64,000 nucleotides of DNA from Micrasema longulum (GCA_022494885.1 JAGVSM010004908.1:124001-188000), one strand, 5' to 3'; positions 10,843 to 22,200 are shown, counted from the first letter of the stretch. Notes: generated from the letters alone by a model not told the origin. Numbers and translations: made by a program.

Positions 10843-11490
10843 GACTCGTATGAAGACTCTTCTTCCTTTCATAGTTTAACTTCCCTTACTAAACGTAAAA
10901 GAATTTCTGATCTGTCTTTCCTCTTCAAAATTTTAAACAATTTTATTGATAGTCCATATTTCTTGGAGTGTATTTCAATCAATTGTCCCGTTAAGTCAAC
11001 ACGACAAGTTCGTTTTTTGTATAATTCATTGCCCAAAAAAATTATGTTCAAAATTCGTTTATCTATCGTAGCTGCTCCAAATTTAATTTACTTTGTCCCC
11101 ATTTAGATATTTTTGATACAAAACTTTGTGACTTCCAAAAAAACTTTTTGAAACACTGTAAAATGAAATATTTGTCAGTGTATAATAAGTTTATGTTCCT
11201 TTAAATCTGTTTGTATTATTATGATTTCAAAATTTTGAATTGGTCAACTGTATTATAAAAATCCCTCTCCTCCACTCCTCCACTCTATTTCCTCATCCCT
11301 CAACCTTCTTACGAGCTCTTTTTTTTCTCATGTCTTATATAATATATTATTTTTCTCTTCACTGTGTTACATATTCTCTCATTATATTTGTGAAAAACTT
11401 TAACTGGATGTATGTACTATTTTTTATATTTTGTATTTTTATATAACAACCGTTGTTTTTCCTTAATAAATAATAAAAATAAAAAAAGAC
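10843..11490 (+). mobile_element. LINE family C, RT C-terminal remnant and 3' UTR
   Basis: On the plus strand, an open frame from about 10,843 to the stop at 11,104-11,106 reads SLTKRKRISDLSFLFKILNN then FIDSPYFLE. This follows the common LINE pattern 'L..RR.i.Dl.FL.Ki.n..iDsp.ll' just after the RT domain. The AT-rich 3' UTR runs to an A-rich run near 11,490. An overlapping minus-strand frame is a shadow. No RT catalytic motif remains. Confidence 0.7.
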
Positions 11491-12190
11491 AAATTATAGA
11501 GAAACAGTTTTTTTTCAAATGTGTTATTATCCGAGAACTCTTATTTTGAATGTTTGTGTAATAATTTTCAAATACAAATACTCTATTCTTATTTTGAATC
11601 TTTCGGAAACAATAAAAGAAACGCATTTGGTCATTTTGAATACCCAGAAGAACTTGTGTTCTGATTAATAATATATTCGTGTGTTCCGTAAAAAAAAGCG
11701 TTTTATTTACTATAAATATTTAAAATTCAACTAATTTAAACAATAATTCATCTGCTTCTTCTTCATCATCATCGTCCAGAGATCCTTAGATCTGTGTTGC
11801 AGAAAACTAGTTGTTTTTCTGAGACGAAGAGGTCCAACTAAACGTAGTTATGCAGAAAGCAGCCAGTCCATAATTAAAAAAAATATATATTGAAGTTATC
11901 GGATGCAGTAAGGTCAATTATATGTCCGCTTACATACGAAAAATTGTTTTAATCACCTTCTGAAAATAGTGTCCATCACAAACACGGTTTTTCTCAATTT
12001 GCAGAAACACCCACAGAACCATAAAATCTTAACAAATTTAAAAATCATTAAAACTGGTCAAATACGTAATTAAATTCTTGTTTGTAATGTAAAAAAAAAC
12101 TTATATATTCCTTGTACATCATTTGCAAAAGTCAAAAACATTCCAACTGTTGTTGATATTTGTTTATTCACTCTTTTCACAAAGGTACTA
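11491..12190. repeat. Non-coding stretch with a dispersed repeat (11,800-11,940)
   Basis: The segment containing 'aacgtagttatgcagaaagc' and 'ggtccaactaaacg' is matched at 61,735-61,840. Otherwise AT-rich and without a trustworthy frame. Confidence 0.5.
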
Positions 12191-12194
12191 TTAT

Positions 12195-12590
12195 CTCAGT
12201 TTCACTTTTCTATGATTGGCGGCTTTCCGCGTTTCTGCGTTTCTACGTTTGACTGTTCCTTCATTTCTTGGGTGGACTTCCAGGCGAACGTTGTCTAGAT
12301 GGGATTTTATTGTTTGGTTTCTGTTCCCTGTGAACACGGCTTATTTTGCCTACATGGTTCCTCCAGCAATACACGTATCTCTTTTAATAGTTTTACGGAT
12401 CTAGTGTCGGAGCGTTTTTTGAGTAATGGACCTTAAGACCTTTATTTTGAAAAATTCTGAGTAGTCCTTAAGTACGAACAGTGTTAGCTCGCGCTTCGTC
12501 ATGATTGGTTTCACACATGTCTTGTATATTCTTACCTTGCTATCGATACTCATATCCTTATTTCTCCATGTTACATTTATCATATGATGC
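12195..12590 (-). mobile_element. LINE RT C-terminal remnant
   Basis: The minus strand reads DSKVRIYKTCVKPIMT, the well-known 'kvRiYKTcVrPimtYg.E' segment after the RT palm. Downstream comes KVLRSITQKTLRH and, in another frame, RSPGSPPKK, resembling the 'PGRPPkrW' tail. Frames are broken by stops and indels. The same RIYKTC segment occurs at ~14,960 and ~57,040. Dead copy. Confidence 0.7.
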
Positions 12591-12794
12591 TTTGTTGACC
12601 TGTTCTTGGACTTCAGTGTACAATATGCTATTACTTGGGATTTCTACTCCCTGGTATCGGAAACTCATAACTTGTAACACTGGCTTATTATAAACAGTCA
12701 GCCTTATAGGTTGTTTGAATTTTGTAATACATTTTGTTTTACTGAAATTTGTTAAAAATATTATTTTTATTTATTATTATTATTATTATTTTTT
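12591..12794. other. Short AT-rich junction
   Basis: No gene is seen. It ends in a (TTA)n-like run at 12,755-12,800 that abuts the family B LINE 3' UTR. Confidence 0.5.
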
Positions 12795-13366
12795 TATTTT
12801 TTTATTCCTCATTGAATACATTTTTGTTATTTTCTTGGGTTAACCTTTTCTTTTCTTTTATTACTTTCTTACTTTCATATTTCATTTACATTTTTTAGAT
12901 CTTAATTTTAATATGTACTTTTAATTTTCTTACTAATTTTTTTTTTTTCTGTAGATATGAATTGAAATTCTCGATTTACTTTACTTTGTTTAATTTATTT
13001 TTTTATCTTGTTTTGATTACATTTATGAGCACACACTATTTATATATGTGTCTATTATTTTTTTTTTCTTATATTTAAAATATATTTAAGTAAATTACTA
13101 TTCTTTAATTTTAATTGTATTATTTTACTTTATTTTCTTACTTTAAAAAAAATAAAAATATTTTTAATCTATTTTTATGTTTATTATTTTATGCGTATAC
13201 AGTATTATGTCTGTACTCTTCTTATTTGATTATTAATTAAAACTAATGTCTGAGCACCCGATGACAAACTATTATTGAATAGTTTATCGGGACAAAATAT
13301 ATCTTAATACTTTGTTTTCTTTGTAATGTATTTTATTGAATAAAGACTCTAAAAAAAAAAAAAAAA
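12795..13366 (+). mobile_element. LINE family B 3' UTR, copy 2, with poly(A)
   Basis: Uninterrupted counterpart of the 0.75-1.3 kb copy. It includes the stem-loop at about 13,257-13,291 (CCCGATGACAAACTATT / AATAGTTTATCGGG), the end TTTATTGAATAAAGACTCT and a run of A at 13,351-13,366. It is 5'-truncated within the UTR. The poly(A) fixes orientation and 3' end. Confidence 0.8.
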
Positions 13367-14875
13367 CATTTTTTTATTTTAATTATTTTTTTAAATTTTT
13401 ATATTTATTATTTCATGTTTTATATAAAACTTTAAAAAAATATATGAATACCTCACTGGGCACAACCCGTGTCGAGGCATTCATTTAGATGATTTAATAT
13501 GTTATACTTATAGTGCCTAAAAATATATAAATATAAAGTATATACAAAATATTACATATTCACATTTAAATCCACACAGATATATATGCATATATGAGAG
13601 AGAAAAAAAAATTAAAAAGAAAGAAAAAGAAAACAACATTATATTATTAGTACAGCTCACACATTTAACTGCTGTGCAGACATTAGGTCAGGTAATAAGC
13701 TACTGTCAGCTCCCGGTGGCCCAACATCCGCACAAATGCCAAATATACGAGTATATGACATGTATTCACAGAGACACTGTGTGGATACAAATACAAAACA
13801 CGAAAAGCAAAAATAATTATACATTAACAAGTTTAAGTCGTATTTGAAATCGTATCACTCTAAAAAAATGCCCGTTTTCTTGTGAATTATCAACTTTGTA
13901 TTGACTCTAGAAATATACTCTATAGAAGTAAATACAGGTAAAATGTACGCATTTATGAAAGCTGCCTCTAAATATTAATTTAAATTAATCGAACCTGCGC
14001 GATTTACGGAATAAAATATTTTGCTAACATAAACAGAAGAATAGCAAATACAGAGATAATTGCTTGCGTTGGATAAACAATACAGAAATACTAATGAATA
14101 CATTGATTGAAACGAGAAAAATAAATATTATTTGGCTTTTGATGACTGGGCAATTTTTTGCCAATCAATGTGATGTTAGGTTTTTGACGTCAAATGTAAT
14201 GTAACGTAGCATAAAACAACATGAAAACAGAACAAAATGTCTTAATATGAACCAATGGATAAAATACAAGTATGTTTTTTACACTAACGGTACATAGGTA
14301 TTTAAACAAAGGTACTTCAAAAAAATTAAACGAAGCTGGTACAATATCAAAATAAATGTTAAAAAATTAATACCTTAAGTGATATTTCGGTGTCCCCTAA
14401 CTTCCCCATCTGAGACATTGTTTCAATTTATGAAGGTACTGGACATTAGACAATTTTAAAAAAAGAGTCATCGACACATTTCTGATCATGCGGTTACAAG
14501 AGGAGATCCCAGCAGAATGCTCGTACGAGGTTTTCCTGTAATTGGAATTATTTAATACCAAAATCACGTACAGCTTTCACTCAGATACATTTATCTTTTG
14601 TTGCCCCAAGAGTATTCAATATGTTCAAGCCATTTTTAAAAAAAATCTTTAACGTCATCAAATTGCATAATTTTATTTGGGGAAGCATATTTTTGCAAAT
14701 CTTTTACCAACTGATGTCTTAAATAAAACGATTCGATCCGATATTTGATTACATTGCTCTAAGAGTGTTCAATGTCTTGTATGAACATATTAAGTTTTCC
14801 AAAACGAAAGCCATTTTCAGGAGAAACGTACAAGTTTGGATTTTGTCTAAGGGAAGAAACTATTGCAGGAGAGTG
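13367..14875. other. AT-rich stretch; family E element near 13,455
   Basis: No gene recognised. 'acctcactgggcacaacccg' at ~13,455 is shared in variant form with ~23,046, ~31,360 and ~54,615 and can fold (CCTC...GAGG, GGG...CCC), so it marks a dispersed family. A less AT-rich patch at 13,650-13,760 and a short open stretch at ~14,455-14,540 are unassigned. Confidence 0.45.
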
Positions 14876-14879
14876 CTGC

Positions 14880-15400
14880 TTTTCTATTTAGTTTTTCTAC
14901 TTGGTTTTTTGTATTTTTTATTTTCTCTTTATCTATTGTATACACCATGATCGGTCTGACACACGTTTTGTATATCCGATTTATGTTTCCAATAATCATG
15001 TGTTCATTGTACTATACGACATTTTTTAGGCATCCAGATGTTTACTAACTGAGATGGATATGTTCTTATCATCACTATGGCAGCATCATCTGCATGGCAT
15101 GTGATGTTAATGACCTTATCTCTTTCACTACTTTATTTTATACTTAAAAGCGTTTTTTTAAATAAATTTATTCTGCTTGTGTAAGAAAAGGTTTTTTGCG
15201 TATATATTGTTGTGCTATATTTAGTTATACAGGTGTTTAACTTGCTTTGTTTCTTTGTTGTTCTCAATATGTGTTATTTTTTTAATTGTTAATATTATTT
15301 ATGTCCCGAATTGAGTTGTCGTAACTCCTGGGAATCTAATTAAACGTATAATACTTGTAAAACACTTAATTAATAATAATACATACATTGCATAGAATTA
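14880..15400 (-). mobile_element. Defective RT-derived element, copy 1
   Basis: Colinear with 56,925-57,440. On the minus strand it contains RT palm remnants: a YADD-like box in 'atcacatgccatgcagatga' and, after a frameshift, NINRIYKTCVRPIMVY. Upstream on the minus strand (15,150-15,400) the shared sequence is AT-rich and not RT-like. Both copies share this same junction, so a rearranged LINE derivative was apparently copied as a unit. Non-coding now. Confidence 0.6.
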
Positions 15401-15535
15401 GATACTATTAAGCGTGTAGTCCAGATGCTTATTGAAATATATGTTTATGTAATAATTTTTATAAATGGTGTTGTTTAATAATATGCATGCCTCCACTTTC
15501 TATTATGTTTTATCCCAACTCAACACAGGGCTTTT

Positions 15536-15666
15536 ATACCCGTATGCAGAGACAAAACTTAAGGCGAGGAAAGTACATTCTATTGTCTTCAACTTCGGGT
15601 TATTCTCTGCATATGAGATTAGAATGCACTTTCCTCACCTTAAATTTTGTCTCTGCATACGGGTAT
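15536..15666. mobile_element. 131 bp palindromic MITE, copy 1
   Basis: ATACCCGTATGCAGAGACAA at 15,536 is matched by its complement ending at 15,666. The arms are about 50 bp (through 'ggaaagtacattcta'), so almost the whole element folds on itself. The same element, also 131 bp, lies at 16,220-16,350. AT flanks both sides, compatible with a 2 bp duplication. Open frames crossing it are artefacts of the palindrome. Confidence 0.85.
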
Positions 15667-15859
15667 TAGGCTCTTGGATTAGGGATACGTTATTATTTTT
15701 TTTTAATTCATGAATTTGTATAAAAAAATACAACATTGCATTTTTCTAGTGACATTTTTTGGTGGAACTGCATTTTAATTATAACAATGAAAAAATAAAA
15801 AGAGGCAACCTCCTATGCCTGATGAGGGAGTATACGGGTATTTACACTTAATTACAATT
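15667..15859. repeat. Spacer with an end-piece of the 51.3 kb foldback
   Basis: 'gtgacattttttggtggaac' at 15,750 and the following 'tgcattttaattataa' match the outer arm of the foldback at 51,333-51,745. This is a truncated relative. 'tatacgggta' near 15,831 is also the terminal motif of the neighbouring MITE. Confidence 0.55.
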
Positions 15860-15863
15860 ACAA

Positions 15864-16180
15864 TATTTGAGTTTGTCCAAATGTTCGTAGACAAAAGACT
15901 GGATTTCACCGCCTTGGGAGTCATTAAGATTAACAAATTACAACAGGGATGGAGAATACCTTAAATAAGGGAATATGGAAGTCTAGGCACTTACAGGGCT
16001 TATGACCTGTCATTGGCTGGTTTAAGTGGCCACTTTACACACTGTGTAACATTCACCATTTAACCTATGTTTGAACATCCATATTTCTTCAATTCTTCCA
16101 TTTGTTGATTTTAGTGAAGTTAAAGAGCTGAAACCTTTATTGTTGTGAAGAGATTCATCTGACTAAATTATGCTTAGTAT
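15864..16180 (+). repeat. Family A repeat with its X end
   Basis: Begins with the terminus AATATTTGAGTTTGTCCAAA, then 'acaaattacaacagggatgg', the body ('aagtggccactttacacact', 'gttaaagagctgaaaccttt') and a foldback of its last ~20 bases near 16,150-16,185. It lies between the two palindromic MITEs. Confidence 0.75.
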
Positions 16181-16219
16181 GTGAAATAATTAAAAAAAAC
16201 TGCAAAAAAGTAGGTCTTA

Positions 16220-16350
16220 ATACCCGTATGCAGAGACAAACCTTAAGGTGAGGTAAGTACATTCTATTGTCTTCACCTTTGGGTTATTCTCTGCATATAA
16301 GATTAGAATGTACTTTCCTCACCTTAAGTTTTGTCTCTGCATACGGGTAT
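16220..16350. mobile_element. 131 bp palindromic MITE, copy 2
   Basis: Same termini, length and arm order as the copy at 15,536-15,666, with a handful of substitutions (for example 'aaaccttaaggtgaggtaag' for 'aaacttaaggcgaggaaag'). AT flanks both ends. The two copies sit ~550 bp apart around a family A unit. Confidence 0.85.
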
Positions 16351-16369
16351 AAGTATAACAGTAACAACG

Positions 16370-16525
16370 CGGGAAAGGTTTCTATTCGGGATTTCAAAAA
16401 ATGAAATTATTCGACCAACCAATGATGTGACAGCTGTGAAGGATATCCAGTTGGCCTACCGTAATCGGACCAATGGGAAGAACTAACAGAAAACGACCTC
16501 TGACGTCACACGCGGAGTTATTATA
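16370..16525 (+). repeat. Family D repeat, partial copy
   Basis: Shares 'gaccaaccaatg' and the motif TGACGTCACACGCGGAGT (16,501-16,518) with copies at 32,330-32,600 and 59,640-59,940. Only the last part of the family is present. Non-coding. Confidence 0.6.
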
Positions 16526-17275
16526 GAAATACATTTTTAAAAAAAAATAACGATACCTATATAAAAATAATAAAAAAAAAATTTGCTTAGTTGAATATTC
16601 TATTAACGAATAATAAAAAAAAAAAAACACGCTGAATCTTCATTGAAAAATAAAACCTTGCATTAAATATATGCTTAAAATGTTTTTTTTTTACCTTTAT
16701 TTTGCGCGTTGGTCTATCATTCTCGAGGTCTTGGATTCAATTTCTAGCAAGGTGGACGTGAAATATTGTTTTTAAAGGATTTCAATTACATTAGATGAAC
16801 TAAATATGCTGCAATTTCTTATAAAATGCACCTCTGAGTACGGTATGGAGAATGATGATGAAATTATACCTTTATTTTAAATTTTGTTAAAAATGATTTA
16901 TTTCTTCGTCTGTTAAATCAAGTAAAAAATGTACTGTGTAAAAAGATAACCAAAAATTCCATACACTTGAAACCATTGACAAAAAAAATTAGTATGTCAA
17001 AAAAAGAAAAAATCTGCCTTAAAACTGTTATTAAATAAAATACAAATTTCAAAAATATTTTAAAACAAATGAATTTTTTTTTTTCTTATATTTTTTGTAT
17101 TAAATGTAATGTAATCAAAAATTAAATTTTAGTTCTTATTATCATGCACCATTTTATAAACCTTAAATTTCTCCGTCTTGAACATTGTAAAAATATAATT
17201 AATGTTTAAATGACCGCCATGAAATGTTAAAAGTAATATTTCTTTTTTCAAACTGCGAACTATTTGAAAGGTTAA
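16526..17275. other. AT-rich stretch; possible degraded tRNA-like box
   Basis: No gene. 'ggtcttggattcaatttcta' near 16,728-16,748 resembles a decayed pol III B box and could be a SINE relic, but no A box supports it. A/T runs otherwise. Confidence 0.4.
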
Positions 17276-17378
17276 GCCTTCTCATTTCGAAAACCTCCTG
17301 AAAAGTTCAGGAAGCTCCGATCTTGTCGCGCGCATACATGCCAGACGCATAAAAGCCTCCGCCGCGGCGCCGCTCTCA
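17276..17378 (+). promoter_or_regulatory. Candidate RNA polymerase II promoter with HSE-like and TATA motifs
   Basis: A GC-rich island in a very AT-rich window. The ATAAAAG at 17,349-17,355 lies 29 bases upstream of TCTCACAG (A at 17,378), the expected TATA-to-start distance. Upstream at 17,295-17,320 is TGAAAAGTTCAGGAAG, which contains the TTCnnGAA core of a heat-shock element, and a TTCGAA lies just before it. Inference: a real, possibly stress-responsive promoter reading rightwards. No coding exon is visible downstream, so the gene could be non-coding, could have a very long first intron, or could be dead. Confidence 0.45.
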
Positions 17379-17597
17379 CAGAGCAACCCAGAGCGAGCGT
17401 CGCGACGCTTCTCTGAAACAATCAACCCCGTCAACTCAGCACTTGTAGTACTGAGATTTCACCTAACACTCAATGAGAATGATATTTAAAATCTTAAATA
17501 ATTAACATAAAAAAAAAACTATTTCTGAAATTCAAAAGTTTTTAAAGTTTCACTTTTGTGTTTTAATCCCGGTCTTCTAAGGAGCAAGCAACGAAGG
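17378..17597 (+). other. Candidate non-coding first exon ending at a strong splice donor
   Basis: From the predicted start the sequence passes GC-rich 'gagcgagcgtcgcgacgctt' and ends at GAAGG|GTAAGTC, a very good 5' splice site (17,598 is the G of GT). No long ATG-initiated frame lies within it, as expected of a 5' UTR. No matching coding exon was identified in the remaining 46 kb. Alternative: a chance donor next to a CpG-rich patch. Confidence 0.4.
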
Positions 17598-18836
17598 GTA
17601 AGTCAAAATTTCAATTTTATTAATGTCTTTTTAAACTCGTTAACTCTTGTCCTTGTTTAGAAAATGTCGGGTTTTTGTCTGGAATAATCAGTTAAGTGTC
17701 GCGGAAAGTTTTCGCCAAAGCTTATTTATTTATCGATAATTTGTAAGCCGGGAACTTTAATGTAAGCATTTCTTAAAACTTTGGCGTAAATTTTTGACAA
17801 AGCACTCAAAATCGAGAGGGTTGAAATACTTTTATGATCAATTCTTATCCGCAGTCTATGCGAGACATAACCAATTTTTAACAACCAAAATATTTTATAA
17901 TACTAGTTTTGGCATTTCTGAAGAATTTTACGCATAAAAGTTTTTAAATTATTATTGCTGTTATTTGATTTGGGAAAAAACCTTTATGAAGAAATAAAAT
18001 ATCATAATTCAAACAAAGGGTTGAAAAATATGTGATAAACAACTTATAAATAAAATATATGTACTTTGTTAATATGAGAGCACACATTAGAATATATTTA
18101 TGTGTGCACTATTTCAAGATTCAAAATAAAGAAATCAAAAATAAATAACAAAAAATAATATCTTATTTCTGAAAATAACTGTTTACGCAGAGCACATGCG
18201 TCAGTAAAAAAAGTTGACTGTACAATTGAGGTTAATTAAAATCTACGAATTATCAACTATATTAATGCATTTATTAAATAAAACTAATTTTTGTCTAGCA
18301 TTTTACGCATTTTTTTCTAAAACAACTAAATAACAATTAAAAAAACAATTCTTACATCTTGCGGATTTTTTCTCAAATAAATAATTAACAATAATACTTA
18401 TATTTTAATTATTAAAAAGAGTATTCATATGAAATAGTAAATTCCTAGTAAAGACGTCATTTACCAATAAGTGTAATTTCACCACATTCATAAAAAACAA
18501 ATGAAAGTTAATGAAAAATAATACAATGTCTTAATCTAAATCATTACGAAAATATTTCTTCGAGAAATTGGTAAGATTTTAAGCGTGTGGTTTACGTACC
18601 TAAAAAACGGTGCATTTTTCCGTCGGCGACTGCGCGGCGTCGGCGTCGTGAATTAGTCGCAACAAAAATATAAAAAAAAAAAAATTGTTATATTATTTTA
18701 ATAATATCATTTACGAACGGATATTAAATGATTTGATTTAGACATAAAACTACAATAATTTTTTTATAGCAAAAGTACCAAAGTTTGTAGGATTTAAAAG
18801 ATACGGTTACATTTAAAATAGTATTTTATTAGATCT
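17598..18836. other. AT-rich stretch with a GC-rich patch at 18,600-18,665
   Basis: Mostly A/T. At 18,618-18,662 'cgtcggcgactgcgcggcgt' and neighbours form a compact GC-rich patch. Read on the minus strand it is followed by TTTTTTAG|GTACGT, a possible splice donor at ~18,601, so it may be a first exon transcribed leftwards. No protein frame is seen. Confidence 0.35.
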
Positions 18837-19020
18837 GAATGAACAACAGAGAGAAAAACCGTTTTCTAAAAAAGGAATAGGGAAGTCTAGGCATTTACAG
18901 GGTTTATGACCTATCATTTGCTGATTTAAGTGGCCACTTTACACACTCTAAATAACTCCCTATGGAGGAAATCCAGTATGTCTACAAACATTTAGACATT
19001 ATCAAACCATTGTTGGTATA
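18837..19020 (+). repeat. Family A repeat with deleted body
   Basis: Runs from 'gaacaacagagagaaaaacc' through 'aagtggccactttacacact', then jumps to the complement of the X end ('ctccctatggaggaaatcca', 'tgtctacaaacatttagaca'). An internally deleted foldback of family A. Confidence 0.65.
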
Positions 19021-20282
19021 TTACTAAAGTATAAACTTTAAAAATGTCTATTAATTAATTTTCTTTCAATGGTAAGTGAAATAAATTAATACATTTTACG
19101 CGACTAAATGACACATGTTAATTTTTTTAATTTCGCATGGGTTGCGAATTTTATAGGCTGTGAAGCGTTAAAATCAGGTAATCTTCTTTTAAATATAAAA
19201 TTAAGAGGATATGCGGTGCCATACAATTTTTATAAACCGGTGTTTGAACATTGTTTTTCTTTCACTCTCTCGGAAATGCCTCCCCGATAATGTGCGAAAA
19301 AGACAACTGCACGTCGGACTTATTATGCTTTAGTGCAATTGTTGTTTCAATGCCTCGTTTTCCGCACCTCAAAACTGTATAAACTTGATTGCATTTTTTT
19401 AATAGTATCAGAATAAAACTTTCAGTATCGGTACTTTTTTGCAATTTTCAAAAATAGTTATCATATTCTTTTACCGTCCGCCTAAACACAGCAGATAAAA
19501 CTGGGCGCCTTTTAAGAGTTTTGGATGATTGTAGTTCCCATACTAAAAACAATATTAAAAAAACAAAATAACTGCAACACGTAAATGGAAAATATGTATT
19601 AGACGTAAAAAATCATTACTTAAGTGCTATAATCTAGGGAGAAAATACAGAATTACGTTTGTTTGAAGAAAAGCGAGACCGCGTTCCCTCTTAGTGTGTT
19701 TTTAATGATCAAAATACTAGTAGATTGAAGAAATAATTTAAAAAGTGAAAAAAATGAAGCCTTCAAAACTCTTTGTCCAGAAGTTTTAAATTGTGAAATT
19801 AGTAACCTAAATACATAGATGAAATAGATAGCTTTTACAAATTTAAAATCGATAAAAATAATCATTTCAAAATATTATATTTCATAAATATTTGTCTTCA
19901 ATGTAATTTATTTTAACATTTATATGAGTTCATAAGTAAGAAGCTAATATAATTAAACAAAAAAATATATGTGCTTAATCATGAAATGAAAGTAAATTTC
20001 TTGAAATCTTTATCGCTATGATACTGTATACTATTAATAAAAATACAATTTCGATAAAACTTTTTACAAAAGTTATATTATTATAAAATAGTAATCCTAA
20101 CAACAAAAGTTTTTTTTTAATTACCTGTTCTTACGTTTAAAGACTTTCCTGGTTAGAAAATCGTACCATGTTTTTCTAATTAGCATACTGAAACATACGT
20201 TTTTAAAACAATTTTTTGGCGAAACGATAACTGTTACCACCGTTTTATAAAATAAACGAAAAAATCTTAATTCTAGTATATA
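19021..20282. other. AT-rich stretch without recognised genes
   Basis: Some 60-70 codon open frames on both strands near 19,108-19,444 and 19,653-19,865 show no motifs. I see no repeat boundary or RNA gene. Confidence 0.5.
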
Positions 20283-21050
20283 GCAGTGGCAAAAGGTAAT
20301 TTTATTTACGGGTAAGCTATATATAAATATAATTTATTTGTACCAACATAGTAGGTACAAATTATAATGTTATATATACTATAAATTGATTTTTTTCAGT
20401 GGTTCTTAGTAATACAACAACTCTCATCTATGAAATCAACTCAAACTACGTAACTTCGTAATATATTATTTGTGTAGTTATATTATCCATTTATTTAACA
20501 TATATATGTAAAAGTTTATAATTCCGTCAGTATTAGGTATTCTCATAACGATTGAAATGTCAACTGGCCGATTTGTTTTAGAAATTTATAATGCCAAAAG
20601 CGGCCGCGTCAAGCGCCACGTGTGTTGCGAGTCATATTATGTCAAAAGTATCATCTCAAAGAAAAATTGTCCTTAAGAACAAATGTTTGAAATACCGTTA
20701 TCCAAATCAAGAATTTTCAAATAATTTGTGTAATCTGCAAGTTTGATCTAGGAGAAAAAACACGCATTGGGGTTAAGACATTCAAAATAAAGTAAACTTA
20801 TTTGTATGATAAAATAAGCTGGAAAAATCGGTTAGTTTCTTGGCTCACCGCAGGCGCTAGGCGCGCTTTTTTCAATATCAGTATTTATATTAGGATAAAA
20901 ATACAAACGGTGGAAATGATTTAAAATGAATGGTAATTATTTATTTGCTTTTCTGTAAATAAAGTTACAGTAAAACATTATTATAGTTATTCAAATATAT
21001 TAATAAGCTGCGCATAATCGCTTTTATACACGGTTCGCCCCTGGTATATA
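20283..21050 (+). repeat. Family J dispersed repeat, copy 2
   Basis: Second copy of the unit at 6,630-7,430, in the same orientation and order, with many substitutions and small indels. The end reads 'cataatcgcttttatacacg' and 'gttcgcccctgg'. The frames are closed, so it is non-coding. Confidence 0.75.
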
Positions 21051-21814
21051 GGTACTCGTATTCTACACTATGTTCAATTTTTACGTTTCAGCAATACATA
21101 TTTAGTCAAGTTTATTACAAAATAGTTAAAATTATAGGAAAATTTTACGCTTCGGATGCCAGTTAAGAGGTTTGGTAACATCGCGGAGGAAAACTAGTTT
21201 TTTATTTCAAGTCTCTGGGCCGTGAAACAATTTTGGGACTTTAGGGATGCGTGGAAAACAGTAAGACGCAGAAAATAATCTCGACTGCTAATTTGATTTC
21301 CGACGATATTTGCCAGAGATAATCCGTTAAGTTTAAAAAAACAAACTTTGTGAATGAGTTTCATTAATCTTTCTTAATAACTCGTTTTCGATTCCCTGCA
21401 AGATCAACAAGAAATATTTGTTAAGGTGGTTTTCCACAATCACGTCTTACCTTTATGTATATCATACTCGATTGGAGTAAAAAAAGGCAGTGCCTTGTGC
21501 ATCTAATGTTGGGCACAAGAAAAAATTGATGGTGATGATAATTTGTTTTGCTTATGCTTTTTAAGTTTTCCTAATATGTTACATATCGCGGGATTGCGAA
21601 ATGGTTTTTGTTTCGGGAGTTTGCTAATACAGTAATTGAAATAAAATGCTTTAAGACAAACTAAAATTTTAATTTCAGCATTAAAGAGTTATATTTCATA
21701 GTTCAATATTATAATAGCATTGCATCGTTTCAATTGATTGAAGTGCTAAATTTGTTTTAAAACAGTCACAATGTACGAAAAAATAAACATTATTGGTTTT
21801 AATTTGTTGCAACA
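21051..21814. other. Stretch without recognised features
   Basis: Composition is slightly less AT-rich at 21,160-21,330 but no protein-like frame, RNA gene or repeat shared within the window was found. Possibly unique host sequence. Confidence 0.45.
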
Positions 21815-22000
21815 CAGAGGTAAAATATTTTTGAGAAAGGAATACGGAAATCTAGGCATTTACAGGGCTTATGTCCTGTCATTAGCTGGTTTAATCGGCC
21901 ACTTTACTCACTGTATTACATTTACTATTATGCCTTTGTTTAAACATTCATATTTCCTCAACTCTTCCATCTGTTGACTTTTGTGAAGTAAAAGTAAATG
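21815..22000 (+). repeat. Family A repeat copy
   Basis: Contains 'acagaggtaaaatatttttg', 'ctaggcatttacagggctta', 'ggccactttactcactgtat' and 'ttcctcaactcttccatctg', the family A body in order. Truncated before the 'gagctgaaacc' part. Confidence 0.75.
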
Positions 22001-22039
22001 AAAATATTGGTTTGTTAGAATTGCTTCCACAGAACTACT

Positions 22040-22200
22040 AAAGATCTCAATTTGCGCATGCGCGGACTTGTAAATTCAGTACTAAGCGACCGCCTCGTGG
22101 AAACCAACGGAATAGCGCAGCTACTTATTTTAGAATTAGACGGAGCGCAATGAATTTTTCTTCAGTTCACGCATAACTGCGCAGGCGAAAGATTGTTGCA
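22040..22200 (+). promoter_or_regulatory. CpG-rich patch with NRF1-type palindrome and initiator-like sites
   Basis: TGCGCATGCGCG at 22,053-22,064 is a perfect match to the palindromic site known for NRF1/Ewg-type factors. TTCTTCAGTTCACGC contains the arthropod initiator TCAGTT (A at 22,164), and TGCGCAGGCG follows. The patch stands out from its AT-rich surroundings. It may be a TATA-less promoter reading rightwards. There is no recognised gene, so this is inference. Confidence 0.35.

Noticed and set aside
10869..11051. Minus-strand 60-codon frame
   Set aside because: The plus strand carries a recognisable LINE tail; the minus frame is its shadow.
12216..12693. Plus-strand frames around 12.2-12.7 kb
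   Set aside because: Antisense to a minus-strand LINE RT remnant containing KVRIYKTCVKPIMT.
15465..15713. Plus-strand 82-codon frame
   Set aside because: It crosses a palindromic MITE, whose inverted arms keep frames open by composition.
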